Shown piece after piece: positions 1-4,664 of a stretch of 5,357 nucleotides of DNA; the first letter of the stretch is position 1; every line of letters begins with the position of its first letter. Below the pieces are notes generated by a model. The model had not been told where the DNA came from. It made no database searches and saw only the letters and a program-made list of their open reading frames with translations. Source of the DNA: Asaia bogorensis (GTDB lineage: Bacteria > Pseudomonadota > Alphaproteobacteria > Acetobacterales > Acetobacteraceae); NCBI GenBank assembly GCA_945874515.1, contig CAMCHA010000208.1, positions 1 through 5,357 of the forward strand. The letters run 5' to 3'. The position numbers and the translations under genes are program-made.

Positions 1-723
1 TGCCTGATGCGCTGTGATTTGGAAGTTGAAGAATTGGTATCCGCACCTTTTGCGTCAGGGCTTGCGACGCTGGTGGAAGATGAAAAGCAGCTTGGCGCCA
101 CAGTGATTGACATGGGCGGCGGCACCACCAGCCTTGCGGTTTTCAGCGAAGGCCATCTGGTGCATACCGCGCAAATCCCGGTGGGTGGCGGCCAGGTAAC
201 GAATGATCTGGCAACAATCCTATCCACGCCAGTTGCGCATGCGGAACGGATGAAGACGCTGCATGGTGCCGTGCATGGCGGCGCGGATGATGAACGCGAA
301 TATCTGCCCGTGCCGCTTTTGGGGGAAGATGAACACCACATCGCGCGTATTCCGCGCGCCATGGTGGTTGGCATCATCAAGCCGCGGCTTGAAGAAACCT
401 TTGAAATCCTCAAGGACAAGTTGGATCAAAGCGGGCTTGGCAAGGAAGGCGGCGCACGCGTGGTGTTGACCGGCGGCGCATCGCAGCTTGTTGGCGTGCG
501 AGAAATGGCCGCGCGAATCCTGGACCGCCAGGTGCGCCTTGGTCGCCCGCAACCCTTGCGTGGCTTGGCCGAAGCCGCATCCGGCCCCGCTTTTGCGGGC
601 GCGGTCGGGCTTTTGCTGTGGGGCGCCGGCGAAGGCCGCCCCGTTCTGGATATCGCGCCCGGCCCGGTTAAAACCGGCGGTGCGTTTCGTCGTTTGATTC
701 ATTGGCTGAAGGACCGCGTGTAA
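1..723 (+). CDS. ftsA: Cell division protein FtsA, 3' part (start outside window)
   Basis: FtsA is an actin-fold ATPase that binds the FtsZ tail and anchors the Z-ring to the inner membrane. The reading frame is open from base 1, so the 5' end is missing; about 240 of the usual ~420 residues are present. Visible motifs are the phosphate-2 loop VIDMGGGTTS (about bases 103-132) and the adenosine-site motif VVLTGGASQLVG (about 460-495), covering the end of the 2A/2B actin subdomains. The protein ends in a short amphipathic segment, AFRRLIHWLKDRV (about 682-720), which fits the C-terminal membrane-targeting helix of FtsA. The ATG at base 7 is internal, because homology continues upstream of it. 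The gene is followed after 64 bases by ftsZ on the same strand, the classic end of the dcw cluster. No frameshift or truncation is seen. Confidence 0.95.
   Translation, partial: CLMRCDLEVEELVSAPFASGLATLVEDEKQLGATVIDMGGGTTSLAVFSEGHLVHTAQIPVGGGQVTNDLATILSTPVAHAERMKTLHGAVHGGADDEREYLPVPLLGEDEHHIARIPRAMVVGIIKPRLEETFEILKDKLDQSGLGKEGGARVVLTGGASQLVGVREMAARILDRQVRLGRPQPLRGLAEAASGPAFAGAVGLLLWGAGEGRPVLDIAPGPVKTGGAFRRLIHWLKDRV
664..677. repeat. Short palindrome CCGGTT-AA-AACCGG in the 3' end of ftsA
   Basis: This is a perfect 6-bp inverted repeat with a 2-base centre, inside ftsA coding sequence about 110 bases upstream of the ftsZ start. Its position would suit an operator or a processing site for ftsZ. 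It may equally be a chance consequence of codon use, and no flanking promoter elements were recognised. Confidence 0.35.
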
Positions 724-773
724 TGCCCGCACCTTCCGCCGCCCCTGCCAACCCAAGCTGCCCATCACTGCGT

Positions 774-780
774 GAGGAGG
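774..780 (+). promoter_or_regulatory. Ribosome binding site of ftsZ
   Basis: GAGGAGG lies 7 bases before the ATG at 788, near-ideal Shine-Dalgarno spacing. It settles the ftsZ start against an out-of-frame ATG at 783. The rest of the 724-787 spacer is C-rich and shows no clear promoter, so ftsZ is either co-transcribed with ftsA or uses a promoter within ftsA. Confidence 0.85.
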
Positions 781-787
781 AAATGCC

Positions 788-2320
788 ATGACCCTGAACC
801 TGACGATTCCGCAAAATCAACACACGGATTTCACACCGCGAATCACGGTGGTGGGCGTTGGTGGCGGTGGCACCAATGCCGTCAACAACATGATTTCCAT
901 GGGCCTGGAAGGCGTGGAATTCCTGGTGGCAAATACGGATGCGCAATCGCTGATCCATGCCCGCGCTGATCGCCGTGTGCAGCTTGGCCCGCACCTTACG
1001 CAAGGCCTTGGCGCTGGTGCCAAGCCCGAAATCGGCCGTGCTGCTGCCGAAGAAGCGACCGAAGAATTGGCCCGCCACATTGAAGGCATGCACATGATCT
1101 TCATTACCGCCGGCATGGGCGGTGGCACCGGCACGGGGGCAGCGCCGGTGATTGCGCGCATGGCGCAGGAACGCGGCATCCTGACTGTCGGTGTGGTGAC
1201 CAAGCCCTTCGATTTCGAAGGCCCCAAGCGGCGCAAATCTGCCGAACAGGGGATCGAGGAATTGCAGCAATGCGTGGATACGCTGATCATCATCCCGAAC
1301 CAAAACCTATTCCGCCTGGCCAATGAACGCACGACCTTTCAGGAAGCCTTCAAGATGGCGGATAACGTCCTGTATATGGGCGTGCGCGGTGTGACGGACC
1401 TGATGATCAATCCCGGCATCGTCAATCTGGACTTTGCTGATATCCGCACCATCATGGCCGAAATGGGCAAGGCCATGATGGGCACTGGTGAAGCCGATGG
1501 CGAAGACCGTGCCCGCCGCGCCGCCGAATCCGCCATCAGTAATCCGCTGCTTGAAGATATTTCCATGCGCGGCGCCAAGGGCGTGCTGATCAACATCACC
1601 GGCGGCTATGACATGACGCTGTTTGAAGTGGATGGCGCCGTGAATCGCATCCGGGAAGAAGTGGAAGAAGACGCCAATATCATCTTCGGCACGTCAGTGG
1701 ATGAAACCATGAATGGGCGCATCCGGGTTTCCGTGGTGGCCACGGGGATTGATGTGGCCGGCCAGCGCGAAGCGGAAAGGCCGAAGCTGGTGGCGATGGG
1801 TGGTGGTGCCGCGCAACTGGTCAATGCTGTCTCCAACCAAAGCATTGGCGCGGCGCCGACCTCGGGCCCAGGGCTGCCCTTCATGCGCCGCGCGGCGCAA
1901 ACAACGCCGACGCTGCGGCCCGCGGTGTTTGAAACCGCGCCCGCACCAGAAGCGGACATCGCGCCGGCGCCGGGTTCTCAGCAGGAAGCGCCCGTGATGC
2001 TGGCTCCCGCGCCCGTGGCCGAGCCAGAAATGCCCCAGCTTCGTGTACCGGTAGCCGAACCAACGGAGCCACAGCCTGCCACCGCGCCGCGCTCTGCAGG
2101 GCTGCGTGGGCTTTTCGGCAAGGTCACAGGGATGGGCGGCATGATGAAGCGCAACCTCTCCCCGGCAGCGGAGCCGCAAGGCTTTACGGCTGAAACCGCT
2201 CAGGCCGCGCGGATTGAACCAACATCTGCACCAGCCCCGCGCTTCGAAGCCACGCGGCCGGCACAGCAGGATGAAATGAGCCTGGAGATTCCCGCCTTCC
2301 TCCGCCGTCAGCGGAGCTGA
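788..2320 (+). CDS. ftsZ: Cell division GTPase FtsZ
   Basis: FtsZ is the tubulin-like GTPase that polymerises at mid-cell into the cytokinetic ring. The 510-residue product has the full architecture. A short N-terminal peptide is followed by the GTPase/polymerisation core (about residues 17-320) with [10 protein letters not shown] (23-32), the tubulin signature [12 protein letters not shown] (109-120), and the T7 synergy loop [13 protein letters not shown] (208-220), whose D215 and D218 should complete the active site of the next subunit. A Pro/Ala/Glu-rich disordered linker (about 325-495) follows, and then the conserved C-terminal peptide [12 protein letters not shown] (499-510), which binds FtsA and other ring partners. 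The linker contains one glycine/basic/hydrophobic patch, [19 protein letters not shown] (438-456), within otherwise low-complexity sequence. At 510 residues it is longer than E. coli FtsZ (383) and typical of long-linker alphaproteobacterial FtsZ. The start is fixed by a strong RBS. It lies downstream of ftsA and is convergent with ctrA. Confidence 0.98.
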   Translation: MTLNLTIPQNQHTDFTPRITVVGVGGGGTNAVNNMISMGLEGVEFLVANTDAQSLIHARADRRVQLGPHLTQGLGAGAKPEIGRAAAEEATEELARHIEGMHMIFITAGMGGGTGTGAAPVIARMAQERGILTVGVVTKPFDFEGPKRRKSAEQGIEELQQCVDTLIIIPNQNLFRLANERTTFQEAFKMADNVLYMGVRGVTDLMINPGIVNLDFADIRTIMAEMGKAMMGTGEADGEDRARRAAESAISNPLLEDISMRGAKGVLINITGGYDMTLFEVDGAVNRIREEVEEDANIIFGTSVDETMNGRIRVSVVATGIDVAGQREAERPKLVAMGGGAAQLVNAVSNQSIGAAPTSGPGLPFMRRAAQTTPTLRPAVFETAPAPEADIAPAPGSQQEAPVMLAPAPVAEPEMPQLRVPVAEPTEPQPATAPRSAGLRGLFGKVTGMGGMMKRNLSPAAEPQGFTAETAQAARIEPTSAPAPRFEATRPAQQDEMSLEIPAFLRRQRS

Positions 2321-2321
2321 G

Positions 2322-2344
2322 GCGTAGTTCTGCGCAAACTACGC
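2322..2344 (+). terminator. Hairpin just after the ftsZ stop (weak terminator candidate)
   Basis: GCGTAGTT (2322-2329) pairs perfectly with AACTACGC (2337-2344) around a 7-base loop, starting two bases after the ftsZ stop codon. There is no real T run after it (GTTTAG follows), so it may protect the mRNA 3' end rather than terminate by itself. A second small hairpin follows: GGCTGA (2350-2355), loop GTT, TCAGCC (2359-2364). Confidence 0.45.
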
Positions 2345-2379
2345 GTTTAGGCTGAGTTTCAGCCATGATCGCAGATATG

Positions 2380-2409
2380 GGGCGACCCGGCAGCAATGCC
2401 GGGTGGCCC
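2380..2409 (+). repeat. GC-rich inverted repeat (stable hairpin)
   Basis: GGGC-G-ACCCGGC (2380-2391) pairs with GCCGGGT-G-GCCC (2398-2409), with one G/G mismatch and a 6-base loop AGCAAT. Outside it, CGCAG (2370-2374) can pair with CTGCG (2426-2430), which would enclose the hairpin in a larger fold. No T run follows, so it is a structured element rather than a terminator. Confidence 0.5.
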
Positions 2410-2435
2410 AGCAATGGCGTTGAAGCTGCGGTATG

Positions 2436-2475
2436 AGCGACCCGTGCAGTGGGACTGCGCGGGCGCTAAGTTTTA
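2436..2475 (+). terminator. Probable intrinsic terminator, + strand (ftsZ or a small transcript)
   Basis: A 13-pair stem forms between AGCG-A-CCCGTGCAG (2436-2449, with a bulged A at 2440) and CTGCGCGGGCGCT (2455-2467), including one G-T pair, around a 5-base loop TGGGA. It is followed by AAGTTTTAAG, giving a short T4 run at 2471-2474. The T run lies only on the + strand side, so it should act on transcripts from ftsZ or from within the spacer, not on ctrA readthrough. The T tract is short, so efficiency is uncertain. Confidence 0.5.
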
Positions 2476-2505
2476 AGAATAATGCCGCGCCAAATGATGC
2501 ATGTT

Positions 2506-2531
2506 GCGTGATCCCAAAGGAGGGGTCACGC
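2506..2531. repeat. Inverted repeat, copies 1 and 2 of GCGTGAYCC
   Basis: GCGTGATCCC (2506-2515) pairs with GGGGTCACGC (2522-2531) through ten pairs including one G-T, around loop AAAGGA. The same motif forms a second dyad at 2579-2607. The right arm, extended to 2532, can instead pair perfectly over ten bases with GGCGTGACCC at 2579-2588, so alternative folds are possible. Confidence 0.6.
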
Positions 2532-2542
2532 CAGTTGCTCGC

Positions 2543-2550
2543 TTAACCAT
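2543..2550 (+). promoter_or_regulatory. TTAACCAT, candidate CtrA half-site
   Basis: TTAACCAT matches the 8-base CtrA half-site described in Caulobacter and relatives. It lies between the two GCGTGAYCC dyads, with no gene starting nearby and no partner TTAA seven bases away. Its location between two convergent gene ends argues against a promoter role, and chance occurrence is plausible. Confidence 0.25.
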
Positions 2551-2581
2551 GCCACTATCGGACGAACTTGTTCGTCGTGGC
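2551..2581. repeat. Bulged hairpin with a CTTG tetraloop
   Basis: GACGAA (2561-2566) pairs with TTCGTC (2571-2576) around CTTG, a known stable tetraloop. The stem extends across a 5-base bulge (TATCG) through GCCAC (2551-2555) with GTGGC (2577-2581). It is nested between copies 2 and 3 of the GCGTGAYCC motif, so 2523-2588 can fold as one long structure. Confidence 0.5.
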
Positions 2582-2607
2582 GTGACCCGCATTTGACGGA
2601 TCACGCC
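2579..2607. repeat. Inverted repeat, copies 3 and 4 of GCGTGAYCC
   Basis: GGCGTGA (2579-2585) pairs with TCACGCC (2601-2607), and after one C/A mismatch CCG (2587-2589) pairs with CGG (2597-2599), around loop CATTTGA. Together with 2506-2531 this gives four alternating copies of one short motif within about 100 bases, reminiscent of REP/palindromic intergenic elements. I do not recognise a named family. Confidence 0.55.
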
Positions 2608-2614
2608 ATACAAT

Positions 2615-2633
2615 CCTGAGGCGAAACCTCAGG
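2615..2633 (-). terminator. Hairpin over the ctrA stop codon
   Basis: CCTGAGG (2615-2621) and CCTCAGG (2627-2633) form a perfect 7-bp stem with a 5-base loop. The ctrA stop codon (2629-2631) lies inside one arm. On the minus strand the stem is followed by ATTGTATGG, which lacks a T run. It is therefore at best a weak terminator, or a 3'-end stabiliser that may be helped by the next dyad at 2579-2607. Confidence 0.4.
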
Positions 2634-3369
2634 CGGCTTGCATGCCGGTCGTGCCGATGGCGGGCTTTGCGCCGTCAGACCAGAATTCCGAGCGACCATT
2701 CTGCTCACGCAGAACATAGCCGCGGCCCCAAACGGTCCCGATCAGGTCGGCGCCGCCGGCAGTGGCCAGCTTTTTGCGAAGCTTGCAGATGAAGACGTCA
2801 ATGATCTTCACTTCGGGCTCATCAATGCCGCCATAGAGATGGTTCAGGAAGACTTCCTTGGTCAGCACCACACCCTTGCGGAGCGCGAGCAGTTCCAGGA
2901 TGGCGTATTCCTTGCCTGTCAGATGGACAGCATTACCACCAACGGCCACTTCACGTGAACCGATATTGAGTTGCAGCGCGCCGACCGTCAGGGTCGGTTG
3001 GCTGAAACCCTTCGCGCGGCGCACAATGGCCTGGATGCGCGCAACCAGTTCTTGCTGGTCGAAGGGCTTGGTGATGAAATCATCAGCGCCCATGCCGAAG
3101 ACCTTCACCTTAGTTTGCGGGCGGCTGACGCCCGACAGGATCAGCACCGGCGTTTCGATGCGACCAGCGCGCATGCGGCGCACAACTTCGCCACCATCCA
3201 AATCCGGCAACATCAGATCCAACACGATGATGTCATAATCATAGAGTTTGGCGAGTTCGAGGGCTTCTTCCCCCGTATCCGCTATCTCCACAATCATGGA
3301 GGCATGACGAAGCATTAACGAAATGCCACGCGCCGTTGTGGGATCATCCTCAACTAGAAGTACACGCAT
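2629..3369 (-). CDS. ctrA: Cell-cycle response regulator CtrA
   Basis: CtrA is an OmpR-type response regulator that controls cell-cycle, division and motility genes in alphaproteobacteria by binding TTAA-N7-TTAA sites. The 246-residue product starts MRVLLVEDD. Its receiver domain (about 1-118) has the acidic pocket D8/D9, phosphoacceptor D51 in VLDLMLPD, and K101 in TKPFD. The winged-helix DNA-binding domain (about 128-222) contains VHLTGKEY (148-155), FLNHLYGG (174-181) and [13 protein letters not shown] (189-201), essentially the CtrA hallmark sequence from Caulobacter, and ends in [10 protein letters not shown]. The tail after residue 222 is about 15 residues longer than in Caulobacter CtrA (231 aa) but still ends Ala-Ala, like the ClpXP degron of that protein. 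The start is supported by AAAAGGAG 7 bases upstream. It is convergent with ftsZ. A near-match CtrA box just upstream suggests autoregulation. Confidence 0.97.
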   Translation of the reverse strand: MRVLLVEDDPTTARGISLMLRHASMIVEIADTGEEALELAKLYDYDIIVLDLMLPDLDGGEVVRRMRAGRIETPVLILSGVSRPQTKVKVFGMGADDFITKPFDQQELVARIQAIVRRAKGFSQPTLTVGALQLNIGSREVAVGGNAVHLTGKEYAILELLALRKGVVLTKEVFLNHLYGGIDEPEVKIIDVFICKLRKKLATAGGADLIGTVWGRGYVLREQNGRSEFWSDGAKPAIGTTGMQAA

Positions 3370-3376
3370 TTGATCG

Positions 3377-3384
3377 CTCCTTTT
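3377..3384 (-). promoter_or_regulatory. Ribosome binding site of ctrA
   Basis: Read on the minus strand, AAAAGGAG lies 7 bases before the ATG (3367-3369). It fixes the ctrA start, which also matches the N-terminus of known CtrA proteins. Confidence 0.8.
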
Positions 3385-3390
3385 GACCGA

Positions 3391-3405
3391 TTAAAAAGTT
3401 TTTAC
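3391..3405. promoter_or_regulatory. Near-consensus CtrA box upstream of ctrA
   Basis: On the + strand TTAA (3391-3394), seven bases, then TTAC (3402-3405) followed by C: one mismatch from the CtrA consensus TTAA-N7-TTAA. It ends 21 bases before the ctrA start codon. A weak minus-strand promoter can be drawn as TTTCAA (3427-3422), 17 bases, TAAAAA (3404-3399), placing the box over the -10 and start site. CtrA autoregulation is known in Caulobacter; here it is inferred. Confidence 0.45.
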
Positions 3406-3470
3406 CGAGTTTCGAAGAGAATTGAAACAGGAAATTTCTTCCCCCCGCATCCCTGGACAGATAATCGTCC

Positions 3471-3498
3471 AAAAAAGTAAATTTCTTGATAAAGAAAT
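3471..3498 (-). terminator. AT-rich hairpin with T run, possible terminator of the hydrolase gene
   Basis: On the minus strand ATTTCTT (3498-3492), loop TATC, and AAGAAAT (3487-3481) form a 7-bp stem followed by TTACTTTTTT (3480-3471). The geometry suits an intrinsic terminator about 55 bases after the hydrolase stop, but the stem has only one G-C pair and would be weak. Confidence 0.35.
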
Positions 3499-3551
3499 AT
3501 ACTTAAACTGAGTTTTTCGACAGATTTTTACGACCATTGGTCATTTCTCTC

Positions 3552-4445
3552 CTAATTTGTGCTTACTAAAAGGTGAATCGCAGCTAAAATTTCAGCCGGC
3601 GACTCGCGTGGAAGAAAGTGTCCAGAAATAGGAACAACCTTACGCGCCAGAAGCTGCGTGAAATGCCGGGCGCAGCCAGCGCTATTGCCCGGCGAGTCCA
3701 CACCATCCTCGGCCCCGTGCAAAACCAGGCTTGGCACGGTGATCATCGGGCGGGTGGCAAGGCGCGCTTCAATCGCCGCATAGGCCGGGTCGCCCGCCGC
3801 CGCCCGGTGGCGATGGCGATAGGAATGCACGGCAACCGCCACGAAATCAGGATTGTCGAAGCTGGCCGCCGTTTTGGCGTAGCTTTCGGCAGTAAAGCCC
3901 ATATTGGGCGACCAGAGACGCCACAGCAGCTCACAAAGCTCCCGCCGATTCTCGGCCAGGCCCGCCGCGCCCCTATCTGTTTGTAGGTACCATTGATACC
4001 AATGGCGCGCTTCCTGCGCTGGCGCGGCGGGGCGGATACTCCCCGCAATGTCCTGAATATTATAGCCATTTACGGAAACCAGGCCGATCACGCGCTCAGG
4101 CCAAAGGGCCGAGACAACGCAGGCTGCCCGCCCGCCCCAATCATACCCTGCAAGGATGGCCTTCGGGATCGCCAGCGCATCCATCAGCGCCAGCAAATCC
4201 GCCCCAAGGGCCGCCTGTTCGCCGGAACGCGGTGTCGCCGAGTCCCGAAACCGGGTCGGGCCATAGCCGCGCAGATAGGGCACCAGGACGCGAAATCCCT
4301 GGGCGGCAAGCTCGGGCGCCACGCCATCCCAGACGCGGACATCATCGGGAAAGCCATGGAGCAGGATGGCGACCGGCCCAGTTTCGGGACCGCTCATCTC
4401 CACCGCCATGTCCAGCACCCCGGCCTGTACCGTCTTGAGTTCCAT
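3552..4445 (-). CDS. Alpha/beta hydrolase, epoxide hydrolase/dehalogenase-like (Asp nucleophile)
   Basis: A 297-residue alpha/beta-hydrolase-fold protein with no signal peptide, so probably cytoplasmic. Visible elements are the oxyanion motif HGFPDD (30-35), the nucleophile elbow AGYDWGG (99-105) with D102 where esterases carry Ser, a helical cap with RHWYQWYLQTDRG (147-159), a probable acid in HGAEDGVD (243-250), and the catalytic His in SGHFLPRESP (274-283). The GxDWGG elbow and cap tyrosines point to epoxide hydrolase or haloalkane dehalogenase chemistry; the substrate is unknown. The frame is open farther upstream to 4604, but that stretch (4446-4604) looks like spacer. I chose the ATG at 4445; a GTG at 4451 has a better-spaced GGGAG (4457-4461, 5 bases away) and is a real alternative. 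Its 3' end borders the ctrA control region. Confidence 0.88.
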   Translation of the reverse strand: MELKTVQAGVLDMAVEMSGPETGPVAILLHGFPDDVRVWDGVAPELAAQGFRVLVPYLRGYGPTRFRDSATPRSGEQAALGADLLALMDALAIPKAILAGYDWGGRAACVVSALWPERVIGLVSVNGYNIQDIAGSIRPAAPAQEARHWYQWYLQTDRGAAGLAENRRELCELLWRLWSPNMGFTAESYAKTAASFDNPDFVAVAVHSYRHRHRAAAGDPAYAAIEARLATRPMITVPSLVLHGAEDGVDSPGNSAGCARHFTQLLARKVVPISGHFLPRESPAEILAAIHLLVSTN

Positions 4446-4489
4446 AGCCACCCGTTCTCCCTCGGATGACCTATTTTCCAACGGGAGCA

Positions 4490-4505
4490 TTAACCAAAAG
4501 GTTAA
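4490..4505. promoter_or_regulatory. Palindrome TTAACC-AAAA-GGTTAA upstream of the hydrolase
   Basis: A perfect 6-bp inverted repeat around AAAA, followed by C, lying 45 bases upstream of the chosen hydrolase start. It reads TTAA-N8-TTAAC, one base longer than a CtrA box, and each arm is a TTAACC half-site. It could bind CtrA with altered spacing or a different dimeric regulator. It sits where promoter or operator elements of the hydrolase would be expected. Confidence 0.45.
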
Positions 4506-4620
4506 CGCGCGGGCTGAAGCCCCCCTTAATTCGAAAATTATTTGCAACCCACGGGTGAGGGACTGGGCGGCCCCTTCGCCAAAAGACAGTGCTGGCCAGG
4601 GCATTTCCTAACCCCAGCCA

Positions 4621-4652
4621 GTAAATTTAACTGATTTGAATCAGAGTTTTAC
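4621..4652. repeat. Extended dyad after the CMD-family gene, containing a GANTC site
   Basis: The core is CTGATT-TG-AATCAG (4631-4644), a perfect 6-bp inverted repeat, flanked by GTAAA (4621-4625) and TTTAC (4648-4652). It lies 12 bases beyond the CMD-family stop on the minus strand and could be a weak terminator, as TTAAATTT follows on that strand. It includes GAATC (4638-4642), the GANTC sequence methylated by CcrM in alphaproteobacteria. Confidence 0.4.
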
Positions 4653-4664
4653 TTAAAATAAGCC

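Larger units (their letters stand above)
2321..2628. other. Structured intergenic region between convergent ftsZ and ctrA
   Basis: This 308-base spacer lies between two stop codons. I see no coding sequence with an RBS and no recognisable tRNA, rRNA, SRP or RNase P signature. It is filled with at least seven inverted repeats, listed separately where clear. It divides into a left block of hairpins ending at a terminator-like structure (2322-2475) and a right block built from repeated GCGTGAYCC motifs (2506-2607). An 8-base direct repeat, CAGCAATG, occurs at 2391-2398 and 2409-2416. Confidence 0.7.
3370..3551. other. AT-rich ctrA upstream region
   Basis: This 182-base gene-free spacer is much more AT-rich than the flanking genes, as expected for a control region. 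It holds several small dyads: GTTTC-N10-GAAAC (3409-3428), GAAATTTC (3431-3438), TGGAC-N8-GTCCA (3454-3471), AAACT-G-AGTTT (3505-3515) and GACCA-T-TGGTC (3532-3542). The 9-mer AAATTTCTT occurs twice (3432-3440 and 3479-3487). None matches an operator I can name. Confidence 0.5.
4446..4664. other. Spacer between the hydrolase and CMD-family genes
   Basis: A 219-base gene-free, locally AT-rich stretch. Its length suggests that the hydrolase is transcribed from its own promoter rather than only by readthrough from the CMD-family gene. It contains a TTAACC palindrome (4490-4505), an AT-rich patch TTAATTCGAAAATTA (4526-4540) and an extended dyad (4621-4652). No clear -35/-10 pair was found. Confidence 0.5.

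Noticed and set aside
220..789. Minus-strand open frame of 189 codons across ftsA
   Set aside because: It lies antisense to well-conserved ftsA coding sequence, has no family resemblance and reflects the GC-rich codon pattern.
668..1303. Minus-strand open frame of 211 codons spanning the ftsA end and ftsZ start
   Set aside because: It is a shadow of ftsZ; the translation is low in recognisable motifs and the sense strand is certain.
2184..2414. Minus-strand open frame of 76 codons reaching into the ftsZ-ctrA spacer
   Set aside because: It covers the ftsZ tail and two hairpins, shows no clear RBS or protein motif, and is best explained by chance.
2506..2607. CRISPR-like array from repeated GCGTGAYCC
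   Set aside because: The repeats are short, alternate in orientation and have unequal spacers, unlike the regular direct repeats of a CRISPR array.
2638..3318. Plus-strand open frames opposite ctrA
   Set aside because: They are antisense shadows of the conserved ctrA gene, without ribosome binding sites or recognisable domains.
4446..4604. N-terminal extension of the hydrolase to an ATG at 4604
   Set aside because: The extra 53 codons do not resemble the family, cross the TTAACC palindrome and AT-rich spacer, and lack a good RBS; family proteins begin near the ATG at 4445.
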